Shown here piece by piece: positions 8,808 through 17,476 of a stretch of DNA of 62,231 nt; position 1 is the stretch's first letter; each line of letters begins with the position of its first letter. The stretch covers positions 1 to 62,231 of the forward strand of contig NZ_SCSK01000027.1 in assembly GCF_004297875.1 (NCBI RefSeq). The letters run 5' to 3'. The notes beneath the pieces were generated by a model. The model saw only the letters and a list, made by a program, of their open reading frames with translations. It had not been told where the DNA came from and searched no databases. Source of the DNA: Pandoraea sp. (GTDB lineage: Bacteria; Pseudomonadota; Gammaproteobacteria; Burkholderiales; Burkholderiaceae). Made by a program: the position numbers and the translations under genes.

Positions 8808-9392
8808 TTATCCGTGAATCACAACGAGGATGCCGCGCGCCGCGCCTTTGCCGGCATTGCGGATCGCGTGAGCGTGATCCGCCGGATAGCGTGCCGTCTC
8901 GCCGGCCTTCATTTTTTGCGCAGCCTGGTCGACCTCGATGTCGACCGCTCCCTCCAGCACCGTGAAGTGCTCGCGCGTGCCCGGATCGTGCGGGTCCGAC
9001 ACCAGCGCCCCGCCGGGCTGCAGCAGCAGTTCATACCATTCGAATTTCCCGGCCAGGTCCATCGGCCCGAGAATCTTCAGCGTGTAGCCATGATCGGGAC
9101 CCGCCAGCGTCGGCGTCTCATGCTTGCCGATCGTCTTGATCAGCGCCGGCTCATTTTGCGGCGCGCCGCCCAGCAACTGATCGAGCCGTAACCCAAGCGC
9201 ATTGGCCAGGCGCCAGGCCACCGCGATGGTGGGGTTGGCCATGTCGCGCTCGATTTGCGAGAGCATCGATTTGGATACCCCCGACGCGCGCGACAGCGTC
9301 TCCAGCGTCATCCCGCGCTCCTTGCGCAGTTGCTGGATGATCTCCCCCAGACAGGGCGGCGTTGCATGGGACGAAGTGATTTCGCTTGCCAT
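8808..9392 (-). CDS. XRE family regulator with C-terminal cupin domain
   Basis: 194 residues: an N-terminal helix-turn-helix (IIQQLRKERGMTLETLSRAS and SKSMLSQIERDMANPTIAVA, residues ~17-65) followed by a small beta-barrel cupin (residues ~105-190, with GTREHFTVLEGAVDIEV). This architecture is common among regulators of amino-acid or small-metabolite catabolism, where the cupin binds the effector. It is divergent from kbl and the threonine dehydrogenase gene, with an AT-rich palindromic region between them. It is therefore a good candidate regulator of threonine degradation and of itself, but the effector is not known. Confidence 0.88.
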   Translation of the reverse strand: MASEITSSHATPPCLGEIIQQLRKERGMTLETLSRASGVSKSMLSQIERDMANPTIAVAWRLANALGLRLDQLLGGAPQNEPALIKTIGKHETPTLAGPDHGYTLKILGPMDLAGKFEWYELLLQPGGALVSDPHDPGTREHFTVLEGAVDIEVDQAAQKMKAGETARYPADHAHAIRNAGKGAARGILVVIHG

Positions 9393-9410
9393 CGAATTTC
9401 CTGAATACTA

Positions 9411-9459
9411 GAATATTTCAATATATTGGAAATTATTCAATATAAAGAATTTATTCATT
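9411..9459. promoter_or_regulatory. AT-rich palindromic/repeated region upstream of the XRE-cupin gene
   Basis: An AT-rich patch in an otherwise GC-rich area contains TTTCAATATATTGGAAA (9416-9432) with the perfect palindrome CAATATATTG. The 9-mer TTCAATATA is repeated at 9417 and 9436, 19 bases apart, about two helical turns. It lies directly upstream of the XRE-cupin start (9392) and ~90 bases before kbl. This is a plausible autoregulatory operator and promoter; the assignment is inferred from position and symmetry. Confidence 0.55.
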
Positions 9460-9548
9460 AAGATGAATGCCTGCATGGTAGCAGAGCCGCCGCGCGGAAG
9501 CGCGGTTGCCGGCGCCGGGCCGGCGGCACAATCAAGCGAGCCAGATCC

Positions 9549-10751
9549 ATGAGCAAAAACGATCCACAGCATTTCTATCGCCATCTGGACGAGCGGCTGG
9601 ACGAAGCGCGCGCGCAGGGGCTGTTCAAGCAGGAGCGCGTGCTGATGTCACGCCAGGGACCCCGGGTTCTGTGCGATGACGGCGTCACGCGCATCAATCT
9701 GTGCGCCAATAACTATCTGGGCTTGTCGGGCAGCGAGACGCTGGTGCAGGCGGGCATTCAAGCCCTGAAGGATTACGGCTTCGGTTTGTCGTCGGTGCGT
9801 TTCATCTGCGGCACGCAGGGGCCGCACAAGGCGCTCGAGAAGCGGCTGGCCGAGTTTCTCGGCACCGAGGATGCGATTCTGTATGCCGCGGCATTCGACG
9901 CCAATGGCGGCGTGTTCGAACCGCTGTTCGACGCCGACGATGCAATTATCTCGGACGAGCTCAATCACGCGTCGATCATCGACGGCATTCGTTTGTGCAA
10001 GGCCAATCGCTATCGCTACAAGCACAACGACATGGACGATCTGGCGCGGCAACTCGCGGCGGCGGATTCGCACCGTTTCAAGCTGATTGTCACCGATGGC
10101 GTGTTCTCGATGGACGGCACGGTGGCGCAGCTCGACAAAATTTGCGCCCTGGCCGAGCAGCATGGCGCGTTGGTGATGATCGACGAGTGTCATGCCACCG
10201 GATTCATGGGCGATACGGGCCGAGGCACCCACGAGCACCATCATGTGATGGGGCGCGTCGATATTATTACCGGCACGCTCGGCAAGGCGCTGGGCGGCGC
10301 TATGGGCGGTTTCACGGCGGGGCGCAGGGAGCTGATCGAAACGCTGCGCCAGCGCTCCCGCCCGTATCTCTTTTCCAATAGCCTGGCGCCGGCCATCGTC
10401 GGCACTTCGCTGGCCGTGCTCGATCAATTGACGCAATCATCGGAGCTGCGCGATCGCCTGCACGCCAACACGGCGTTCTTTCGCGATGCGATTCAAAAAC
10501 TCGGCTTCACCATCAAGCCGGGCATGCATCCGATCGTGCCGGTCATGCTGTTCGAAGCGCCGCTGGCACAGCGGTTTGCGCAGCGGCTTTATGAACTCGG
10601 CGTGCTGGCCACGGGGTTTTTCTATCCCGTCGTGCCGCTGGGGCAGGCGCGCGTGCGCGTGCAAATGTCCGCCGCGCATAGCCGGGACGATCTGACACAG
10701 GCCTTGGCCGCGTTCGAGCAGGCGGGCAGCGAGCTGGGCATTCTCAAATAA
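9549..10751 (+). CDS. kbl: glycine C-acetyltransferase (2-amino-3-ketobutyrate CoA ligase)
   Basis: 400-residue PLP enzyme cleaving 2-amino-3-oxobutyrate with CoA to glycine and acetyl-CoA, the second step of threonine catabolism. Family landmarks are CANNYLGLSG near the N-terminus, the DECHATGFMGDTGRG segment, and the PLP-lysine motif GTLGKALGGAMGGF. Length matches E. coli Kbl. The ATG at 9549 is 13 bases upstream-consistent with the family N-terminus. The next gene, 12 bases on, encodes an epimerase-type threonine dehydrogenase, which produces the substrate. Confidence 0.95.
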   Translation: MSKNDPQHFYRHLDERLDEARAQGLFKQERVLMSRQGPRVLCDDGVTRINLCANNYLGLSGSETLVQAGIQALKDYGFGLSSVRFICGTQGPHKALEKRLAEFLGTEDAILYAAAFDANGGVFEPLFDADDAIISDELNHASIIDGIRLCKANRYRYKHNDMDDLARQLAAADSHRFKLIVTDGVFSMDGTVAQLDKICALAEQHGALVMIDECHATGFMGDTGRGTHEHHHVMGRVDIITGTLGKALGGAMGGFTAGRRELIETLRQRSRPYLFSNSLAPAIVGTSLAVLDQLTQSSELRDRLHANTAFFRDAIQKLGFTIKPGMHPIVPVMLFEAPLAQRFAQRLYELGVLATGFFYPVVPLGQARVRVQMSAAHSRDDLTQALAAFEQAGSELGILK

Positions 10752-10763
10752 AAGGGGCGACAG

Positions 10764-11729
10764 ATGGAACGTATATTGGTGATCGGCGCCAATGGCCAGA
10801 TCGGCAGCGAATTGGTCGCGGCATTGGCCGGCACGTTCGGCGCGGGCAATGTGATTGCCTCGGATATCGCCGCCCACGGGCCGCAACACCCCGTGTGTTA
10901 CGAGCCGCTCGATGTGCTGGATCGGCAGCGCCTGGGCGCACTGGTCGAGCGCCACCACATCACGCAGGTCTATCACCTGGCGGCGCTGCTCTCGGCGACC
11001 GGCGAGGCTCGGCCGATCCAGGCCTGGACGCTCAATATGAACGGCCTGCTCAATGTGCTCGAGCTGGCGCGGGAGAGGCCGCGCCTGCGGGTGTTCTGGC
11101 CGTCGTCGATCGCGGCCTTCGGCCCGCACAGCCCGGCGCTCGAGACCCCTCAGTTGGCAGTGATGGACCCGACGACCATCTACGGCATCAGCAAGCAGGC
11201 GGGCGAGCGGCTATGCGAATACTATTTTCATAAGTTCGGCGTGGATGTGCGCAGCGTGCGCTATCCGGGCGTGATCAGCTACAAGACGCCGCCCGGCGGC
11301 GGCACCACCGATTACGCGATCGACATCTTTCAGGCGGCCAAGCGCGACGGCGCCTACACCTGTTTTCTCAAGCCTGACACCGTGCTGCCGATGATGTACA
11401 TGCCCGACGCGGTGCGGGCCACGCTGGAACTGATGGCGACCGACGCGGCGGCGATCCGGGTGCGCTCGGCCTACAACGTCGCCGGCATGAGCTTCGACCC
11501 GGCGACACTGGCCGAGGCGATCGGCCGCCGCGTGCCGGGGTTTGCCATCACCTATGCGCCGGATTTTCGCCAGGCCATCGCCGACACATGGCCGCATACG
11601 CTGGACGATACCTACGCTCGCTACGACTGGGGCTGGCGGCCCGCCTTCGATCTCGAGGCGATGGTCGACGACATGCTGGCCAACGTGCCATTGACCTGGC
11701 GCGGCGAAGCGCTCGATCACGCGGCGTGA
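10764..11729 (+). CDS. NAD-dependent L-threonine 3-dehydrogenase, extended SDR/epimerase type
   Basis: 321 residues of the NAD-dependent epimerase fold. It has an N-terminal Rossmann motif (VIGANGQIGSELVAAL) and the catalytic YxxxK in TTIYGISKQAGERL. This resembles the short-chain threonine dehydrogenases described in Cupriavidus and Flavobacterium, which are unrelated to the zinc-dependent E. coli Tdh. The product, 2-amino-3-oxobutyrate, feeds Kbl encoded just upstream with AAAGGGGCGA as ribosome-binding site between them. Substrate assignment rests on this pairing as much as on the sequence. Confidence 0.88.
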   Translation: MERILVIGANGQIGSELVAALAGTFGAGNVIASDIAAHGPQHPVCYEPLDVLDRQRLGALVERHHITQVYHLAALLSATGEARPIQAWTLNMNGLLNVLELARERPRLRVFWPSSIAAFGPHSPALETPQLAVMDPTTIYGISKQAGERLCEYYFHKFGVDVRSVRYPGVISYKTPPGGGTTDYAIDIFQAAKRDGAYTCFLKPDTVLPMMYMPDAVRATLELMATDAAAIRVRSAYNVAGMSFDPATLAEAIGRRVPGFAITYAPDFRQAIADTWPHTLDDTYARYDWGWRPAFDLEAMVDDMLANVPLTWRGEALDHAA

Positions 11730-11749
11730 CGCCGCTGCCGCCGCACGCA

Positions 11750-12637
11750 TCAGGCCACGGTGGCCGGCATCGTATGTCCGAGTGCGGCGGCGATGACCAT
11801 CACGCCGATCATCAGCCATGCCTCGATGCCCAGCAGCCGCCTGAATACCGTCAGCGCATCGGGGTCGCCGCGCCGCACGTGCTGCAGGTAGCGCAGCCTG
11901 TTGAGTGCGGCGATCATCAGGATGCCAACTACCGCGATCACTTTGACGCATAACAGCCAACCCCATAACCCGCTGGTCAACGAGGCGAGCGAGCCGCCGA
12001 GTCCCCAGTAAGCATTGGCGATGCCGGTGCCGAGCGCGACCGGAAACGCCAGCGTTGCCAGATGCGACAGGCGCGACGTATCGCCAGCCGCGCGGTCGGG
12101 CGTGGCGGCGAATGCGCGACGCAGCGGCCAGGCCGCAACGACCACCACGCCCACCCACACGCTGATCGCCAGCAAGTGCACGGTTTGCACCAGTTCGGCG
12201 GCAGAGAAGTTGCCACCGTCTGCTGCGTGCGAGGTGCCGGCGTGAGCATATGCCATCGCTGTCAACGCCATCACGACCAATAAGTTCGCGATCGCATCGG
12301 CAAGCCGGTTGCGAGCCGCCATCGATGAGACGATCCATGCCGCCAGGCCGGCAGCCACGCCAATGAGCCACATCGCGCCGTAGTGCGAGGCGCTGAGCAC
12401 CACTGGCATCTCGGCGAGCGCCGAGCTTAAGGGCAAGCCCGACATTGCGCTGGTCTGCAGCGGCAAATAAATTGCTTGCAGCACCAGCCACGCAAGCGAC
12501 GCCGCCGCGCTCACGCGCCATCGCGCCGGGCCGCCCAGACCGAGCACGACGGCGCCCACGGCCAGCGCGAACGCGAGATCGGCACCCGCAGCGAGCGCGA
12601 TTTGCGCGCAGCCCAGCAGTGTCATATCGTGCAGCAC
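11750..12637 (-). CDS. copD: copper resistance membrane protein CopD
   Basis: 295-residue inner-membrane protein with about eight hydrophobic segments, typical of CopD/YebZ. It starts immediately after copC (one base between the copC stop and this ATG), the usual order in Gram-negative copper cassettes. CopC and CopD are thought to work together in copper handling across the inner membrane. Several histidines and methionines lie within or near the membrane spans, e.g. the SASHYGAMWLIGVAAG segment. Whether it imports or detoxifies copper cannot be decided from sequence. Confidence 0.87.
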   Translation of the reverse strand: MLHDMTLLGCAQIALAAGADLAFALAVGAVVLGLGGPARWRVSAAASLAWLVLQAIYLPLQTSAMSGLPLSSALAEMPVVLSASHYGAMWLIGVAAGLAAWIVSSMAARNRLADAIANLLVVMALTAMAYAHAGTSHAADGGNFSAAELVQTVHLLAISVWVGVVVVAAWPLRRAFAATPDRAAGDTSRLSHLATLAFPVALGTGIANAYWGLGGSLASLTSGLWGWLLCVKVIAVVGILMIAALNRLRYLQHVRRGDPDALTVFRRLLGIEAWLMIGVMVIAAALGHTMPATVA

Positions 12638-12638
12638 G

Positions 12639-13019
12639 TTACTTCACGCTGAACGAATATTCGCCATGCGTTCGGTGGCCGTCCAATGCTACGGCCGCCC
12701 AATGGGCCGTGTAGCGTCCCGGCGACAGCGCCGGTAGCGCGAGCGTCATGAGCTTGTGGTTGTGGGCGGCTACCTGTGACTTGTTCTTGGTCACTGGTTG
12801 CCCCTTGGCATTGGTCACGGTGAGCGTGCTGAAAGCGGGTTCCAGCGGATCGTCGAAGGTGATGCTGACTTGCTGGGGGGCGGCCACGGTCGCGTTCGGC
12901 GCGGGGACTTCCTTCTGCGGCATGGCGTGGGCAAAGGCGCTGCCGGTAAATGCAACAGTGGCAATGAAGGCGGCCAGCGGCGCCAGGCAACGGTACCAGC
13001 GGTAATTGAGTTGATTCAT
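12639..13019 (-). CDS. copC: periplasmic copper-binding protein CopC
   Basis: 126 residues with a signal peptide ending ...FTGSAFA and a predicted mature N-terminus beginning HAMPQK. The new N-terminal His, together with Asp and His of the conserved ALDGHRTHGEYSFSVK C-terminus, makes the type-II Cu(II) site seen in CopC proteins. A methionine-rich Cu(I) site is not apparent. The fold is a small beta-sandwich, and the length is normal. It lies upstream of copD and downstream of a DUF2946 gene on the same strand. Confidence 0.9.
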   Translation of the reverse strand: MNQLNYRWYRCLAPLAAFIATVAFTGSAFAHAMPQKEVPAPNATVAAPQQVSITFDDPLEPAFSTLTVTNAKGQPVTKNKSQVAAHNHKLMTLALPALSPGRYTAHWAAVALDGHRTHGEYSFSVK

Positions 13020-13175
13020 GATGAACTCCTGAGTGACAAAAAGTGCGACCGGCCGATCATCGTCGGCGCCGCATCGTCAAGGAAATATGGGTATCACCGC
13101 GCGCCTGCGCCGTGCACGTTGGCACGTCGGGACGCGAAGCGTGTGGTGTGCCGCGATACGCGGCGGCATTTCGGA

Positions 13176-13580
13176 TCAGGAAAAAAACGGCGGCGCGCGC
13201 GGTTGAGCGTGGGCGTGACGGGGTGTGCGCTCGGCCCCGTCGAGACGTTTGGCGTTGACAATCTGCAACGTCCAGACCGTGGCGGCAAACGCAACCGGGC
13301 GGGCAAGCGGCAATGCCGGCAAGTGGGCCAGCAGGTTACAGTAGCCACATACTTGGCAGTCCGCCAGGCCGGCCCCGGGCACGCGCTTGCCGTGCCCGCT
13401 CTCGCCGGCTTTTCTGGGGGCGGACTGCGCCGAGCACGACGCGCTTGCCAGGATTTCCGTGAGCGCGCTCGATGCGCGGTTCGCGGCGAGCACGTGCGAA
13501 ATCTCCGGGGCGAGCATCGCCATCAGGATTGAAAACAATCCCAATACGACTCCAAGCTTGCGGTGAAAACGGCTGAGCAT
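13176..13580 (-). CDS. DUF2946 family protein
   Basis: 134 residues. An N-terminal hydrophobic segment (VVLGLFSILMAMLAPEIS) precedes a small domain with the cysteine motif DCQVCGYCNLLAHLPALP typical of DUF2946, and the tail is His/Arg/Pro-rich. The C-x2-C-x2-C spacing suggests metal coordination. DUF2946 genes often sit beside copper, cobalt or TonB-receptor genes, and here copC and copD follow on the same strand after a 156-base gap. Function is unknown; a periplasmic or membrane-bound role in copper handling is inference. Confidence 0.8.
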   Translation of the reverse strand: MLSRFHRKLGVVLGLFSILMAMLAPEISHVLAANRASSALTEILASASCSAQSAPRKAGESGHGKRVPGAGLADCQVCGYCNLLAHLPALPLARPVAFAATVWTLQIVNAKRLDGAERTPRHAHAQPRAPPFFS

Positions 13581-13861
13581 CGGCCAGTGCGTGTCAATAA
13601 CGAACGATCCGGCGCGATCATAGCACGCGGTTTTTGCTCGTCAGGACGGTATGACGGTGGGTTGCGCCAAGCCGGGCAATGCCGCCAGATGAGCGGATGC
13701 GGCCACATTCAGGCGCAACGCACCGATGCTGCGCGCCTTGCCTGGCATCGGAGAGCGGCGATTTTTTGTAATCTGCGGCGGATTGCCGCAGCGAGAGAAT
13801 GGGGAATGTCAGAGCGGCGGGACGTCGCCGACCGCGCGTCTGGCATGGCCAATCCGGGCGC

Positions 13862-13898
13862 AAAAAACGAAAGGGGTTCACATCGCTGTGAACCCCTT
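13862..13898 (-). terminator. terminator downstream of tRNA-Met
   Basis: A perfect 11-bp stem AAGGGGTTCAC / GTGAACCCCTT with a six-base loop (13871-13898) is followed, reading the minus strand, by TCGTTTTTTG. It lies 7 bases beyond the encoded CCA end of the tRNA, as expected for termination of that transcript. Confidence 0.85.
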
Positions 13899-13905
13899 CG
13901 AGATT

Positions 13906-13982
<77 letters not shown>

Positions 13983-13993
13983 GTAGACGGGCG

Positions 13994-14022
13994 ATTATAA
14001 GAAGGCGGCCTGGCAAAGTCAA
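13994..14022 (-). promoter_or_regulatory. sigma-70 promoter of tRNA-Met
   Basis: On the minus strand, TTGACT (-35, 14022-14017) and a perfect TATAAT (-10, 13999-13994) are separated by 17 bases. The -10 ends 11 bases before the tRNA 5' end. The discriminator after the -10 is GC-rich (CGCCCGTC), a feature associated with stringent control of stable RNA promoters. Confidence 0.88.
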
Positions 14023-14053
14023 CAACCAAATGCGGCTTTCTCAGGCCGGCTTT

Positions 14054-14074
14054 GCCCGGGCGATTCTCCCGGGC
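14054..14074. terminator. possible terminator hairpin after the MHS permease gene
   Basis: A perfect GC-rich stem GCCCGGG / CCCGGGC with a 7-base loop lies 8 bases beyond the stop of the minus-strand MHS permease gene. There is only a short, poor U-tract (AAAGCC follows on the minus strand), so it may be a weak terminator or an mRNA-stabilising 3' hairpin. Confidence 0.4.
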
Positions 14075-14081
14075 TTGCGCG

Positions 14082-15740
14082 CTAATCCTGGGCGTAGATA
14101 TCGGTGTTTTTGGTTTCCTTGATGAACAGCGTTCCGATCACGAAGGTGACCAGCGCAATGATGATCGGGTACCACAGCCCGGAATAGATGTCGCCGCGCG
14201 CCGCGACGATGGCAAACGCGGTGGCGGGCAGAAAGCCGCCGAACCAGCCGTTGCCGATGTGGTAGGGCAGCGACATCGACGTATAGCGGATGCGGGTGGG
14301 GAACATCTCGACCAGCATCGCGGCGATCGGGCCGTAGACCATCGTCACGAAAATCACCAGGATGGCCAGGATCGCGACGATCATCGGCTTGTTCATCTGG
14401 GCCGGGTCGGCTTTGGGCGGATAGCCATCCGCTTTCAGCGTCGAGGTCATCGCCTGGTCGAACTCTTTCGCCTTGGCTTTGGCGTCGGCGTCCTTGCCGT
14501 TATACGCGGTGATGATCTTGTCGCCGATCTTCACCTGCGCAATGCTGCCGGCCGGCGCGGCCTCGTTGCTGTAGTTCAGCCCGGCTTTGGCGAGGGTGCT
14601 CTTGGCGATATCGCAGGAACTGGTGAATTTGGAAGTGCCGACCGGATTGAACTGGAACGAGCATTCGCCGGGATCGGCGATCACGGTGATCGGCGCGCGC
14701 GCCAACGCCGCTTCCAGCGCCGGATTGGCGTAATGGGTGAGCGCCTTGAAGAGCGGAAAGTAGGTGAGCGCGGCGATCAGGCAGCCGGTCATGATGATCG
14801 GCTTGCGCCCGATACGATCCGACAGTGCGCCGAACACAATGAAAAACGGCGTGCCGATGAGCAACCCCAGCGCGATCAGGATGTTGGCGGTATTGCCGTC
14901 GACCTTGAGCGTTTGCGTCATGAAAAAGAGCGCGTAGAACTGCCCCGTGTACCACACCACGGCTTGTCCGGCGGTCAGGCCGATCAGCGCGAGGATGACG
15001 ATTTTCAGGTTTTTCCATTGGCCGAACGATTCGGTCAACGGCGCCTTGGAGGTCTTGCCTTCCTCCTTCATGCGCTTGAAGGCAGGCGATTCGTTCAATT
15101 GCAAGCGGATCCAGAGCGAGACGGCCAGCAGCACGATCGACAGCACGAACGGCACGCGCCAGCCCCAGGCGCCGAACGCATCCTCGCCGAGCACGGTGCG
15201 GGTGCCGAGGATGACCAGCAGGGAGAGAAACAGGCCGAGCGTCGCGGTGGTTTGAATCCACGCGGTGTAGGCGCCGCGGCGACCCGCCGGGGCGTGCTCG
15301 GCGACGTAAGTGGCGGCGCCGCCATATTCGCCGCCGAGCGCCAGGCCCTGCAGCAGGCGCATGCCGATGAAAATGACCGGGGCGGCAATGCCCCATGACG
15401 CATAGCCGGGCAACAGGCCGACCACCAGCGTCGAGAGGCCCATCAGCGTGATGGTGACCAGGAACGTATATTTGCGGCCGACCAGATCGCCCAGGCGGCC
15501 GAACACGAGCGCGCCGAATGGCCGCACCGCGAAGCCGGCGGCGAACGACAGCAGCGTGAAAATGAAAGCCGCCGTCGGATTGATCCCCGAGAAGAAATGC
15601 TTGCTGATATACGCGGCCAGCGAGCCGGCGAGATAGAAGTCGTACCATTCGAACACGGTGCCGAGCGACGAGGCGAAAATGACTTTGCGTTCCTCGCGTG
15701 TCATCGGCGCGCGGGCAGCGGCAAGGGTGGCGGTTGCCAT
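14082..15740 (-). CDS. MFS transporter, metabolite:H+ symporter (MHS) family, with large internal loop
   Basis: 552 residues, about 100 longer than typical MHS proteins such as ProP or ShiA. The N-terminus (VIFASSLGTVFEWYDFYLAG) and the loop signature RPFGALVFGRLGDLVGRKYT are classic for this family. An extra hydrophilic segment of ~115 residues (about 335-449) interrupts the C-terminal half between two membrane spans and contains two cysteines (about 359 and 375) that could form a disulfide if extracytoplasmic. The substrate is probably an organic acid or osmolyte. It lies downstream of a TctD/TctE-like pair on the same strand, which may control it. Confidence 0.85.
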   Translation of the reverse strand: MATATLAAARAPMTREERKVIFASSLGTVFEWYDFYLAGSLAAYISKHFFSGINPTAAFIFTLLSFAAGFAVRPFGALVFGRLGDLVGRKYTFLVTITLMGLSTLVVGLLPGYASWGIAAPVIFIGMRLLQGLALGGEYGGAATYVAEHAPAGRRGAYTAWIQTTATLGLFLSLLVILGTRTVLGEDAFGAWGWRVPFVLSIVLLAVSLWIRLQLNESPAFKRMKEEGKTSKAPLTESFGQWKNLKIVILALIGLTAGQAVVWYTGQFYALFFMTQTLKVDGNTANILIALGLLIGTPFFIVFGALSDRIGRKPIIMTGCLIAALTYFPLFKALTHYANPALEAALARAPITVIADPGECSFQFNPVGTSKFTSSCDIAKSTLAKAGLNYSNEAAPAGSIAQVKIGDKIITAYNGKDADAKAKAKEFDQAMTSTLKADGYPPKADPAQMNKPMIVAILAILVIFVTMVYGPIAAMLVEMFPTRIRYTSMSLPYHIGNGWFGGFLPATAFAIVAARGDIYSGLWYPIIIALVTFVIGTLFIKETKNTDIYAQD

Positions 15741-15889
15741 GAGGTTGTCTCCAGATATATTTATTTATGGATATGAATCGACGATCAAGCCGTCCCGTCG
15801 ATTATTGGCTGGCAACCTTACCGGGCGCTGACGTGAAACTGACGCAAAACTGACGATGCGCCAAAGACGAAAAGTACTGGGGGTGCCGG

Positions 15890-17452
15890 CTACGACGGCA
15901 CGGCGGGCGGGGACGTCGTCGGTGCCGGAGCGAGCGGCAGGCTCACGCGTATGAGCGTGCCGCTCGTCGTGCCCGGGTGGGGCGAGTGTGGCTCGGCAAT
16001 GACGATGTCGCCACGATGAATCTGAACGATCTCGCGCACGATGGCCAGCCCCAGGCCGCTGCCGTCGCTGCCGCTGCCGAGAATCCGATAAAAGCGCTCG
16101 AACACGTGTTCGCGTTCGGCAATCGGGATGCCGGGGCCGGTATCCTCGACTTCGATGAGCACGGACTCGCCGTCGGCAGCCGGACGCAGGCGCACGGTTA
16201 CGCTGCCGCCCACGGGGGTATAGCGAATCGCGTTGTCGATCAGGTTATTCAGCATCTCGCGCAGCATCAGCGCATGACCGGTCAGCGTCAACGGCTGGGC
16301 CGGCGCCTCATAGCCGAGGTCGATCTGCCGCGCGCGGGCGGCCTCAAACCAATTCTGTACCGCGTTGCGTGTGAGCGCGTCGAGCGGGATGGCACTGAAG
16401 GCCGACGGATCGCGCGCGCTGTTTTCCGTGCGGGCCAGGGCCAGCAACTGATTGGCCAGGCGCGCGGCCTGCTCCGAACTGGCCGCGATTTGCGACAGCG
16501 AGCGCCGCAATTCGTCAGGCGAGAGCTGGCGCAGGGCGAGCTCTGCCTGGGTGCGCAATCCGGCCAGCGGCGTCTTTAGCTGATGAGCGGCATCGGCAAT
16601 AAAACGTTGCTGCATCTGCATGCTTTGCTCGAGGCGCCCCAGCAATTCATTGAGCGAGCCGACCAGCGGCGCGATTTCCGGCGGCGCGCGCTCGGCCTGA
16701 AGCGGAGACAAATCGTCGGGCCGGCGCGCGCGAATATGTTCGCGCAGCGCATGCAGCGGCGCCAGGCCGCGCGTGAGGCCAAACCACACCAGGACGATCG
16801 CCAGCGGCAGTACGATGAATTGCGGCAGGATCACGCCTTTGATGATCGCATTGGCCAGGCGGTTGCGGCGCTCGAGCGTCTCGCCGACTTGCACCAGCGC
16901 GCTCGTGCCCGGCTCAACGGCCGCACCGGGGGTCGCTGGCGGCAACTGGACATAAAGATAGGCGATACGGATGTCGTTGCCTTTGAGCGTGCCGTCGCGC
17001 AGGTGCACGACGCCGATCGGGGAGTGCGCATCTTCCGGCGGCAGCGGCAAGTCGGGCGTGCCGCCCAACAGTTCGCCGTGCGCGCCCAACACCTGATAGT
17101 AGATTTGGCCGGCGCTGTCGGCGCGCAGGAAATCGAGCGCAGCAGGCGGCAGCGCGAGCGAGGCACGGGCGCCGTCGCGGTGCACTTGTTGCGCAAGTAC
17201 ATAGGCATTGGTTTGCAGCGTGTGATCGAACGGGCCGTTGGCGATCGACTGGGCGATCAGATAGGTGACCGCCAGGCTCAGCGGCCACAGCAGCAGCAAC
17301 GGTGCCAGCATCCAGTCGAGTATTTCGCCGAACAGCGAGCGCGACGGCGAGCGCGGCTCGGATTCGTCGGGCGGCGCGAAGTCGTAGGTCTGGCCGGGGT
17401 GGTCCGGCAGGGGCGCGTCCGTCTGGCGGACTGCATGATCGAAAGAGCGCAT
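15890..17452 (-). CDS. sensor histidine kinase (TctE/QseC-like)
   Basis: 520-residue membrane kinase. The cytoplasmic N-terminal ~45 residues precede the first membrane span (LLLLWPLSLAVTYLIAQSI), then a ~150-residue periplasmic sensor (2CSK-type) and a second span (FIVLPLAIVLVWFGLTRGL). A HAMP-like linker leads to the phospho-acceptor motif ADAAHQLKTPLAGL. The N box is LNNLIDNAIRYTP, with G boxes in EDTGPGIP and GSGLGLAI. It starts 24 bases after its response regulator. TctE-like kinases usually sense tricarboxylates or similar acids, which fits the nearby MHS permease, but the ligand is unknown. Confidence 0.9.
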   Translation of the reverse strand: MRSFDHAVRQTDAPLPDHPGQTYDFAPPDESEPRSPSRSLFGEILDWMLAPLLLLWPLSLAVTYLIAQSIANGPFDHTLQTNAYVLAQQVHRDGARASLALPPAALDFLRADSAGQIYYQVLGAHGELLGGTPDLPLPPEDAHSPIGVVHLRDGTLKGNDIRIAYLYVQLPPATPGAAVEPGTSALVQVGETLERRNRLANAIIKGVILPQFIVLPLAIVLVWFGLTRGLAPLHALREHIRARRPDDLSPLQAERAPPEIAPLVGSLNELLGRLEQSMQMQQRFIADAAHQLKTPLAGLRTQAELALRQLSPDELRRSLSQIAASSEQAARLANQLLALARTENSARDPSAFSAIPLDALTRNAVQNWFEAARARQIDLGYEAPAQPLTLTGHALMLREMLNNLIDNAIRYTPVGGSVTVRLRPAADGESVLIEVEDTGPGIPIAEREHVFERFYRILGSGSDGSGLGLAIVREIVQIHRGDIVIAEPHSPHPGTTSGTLIRVSLPLAPAPTTSPPAVPS

Positions 17453-17476
17453 GGACAGCCGGTGTGGTGCGTGGGT

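Noticed and set aside
14052..15398. 448-codon plus-strand frame rich in Arg, Gly and His
   Set aside because: Antisense to the MHS permease with low-complexity composition typical of GC-rich shadow frames.
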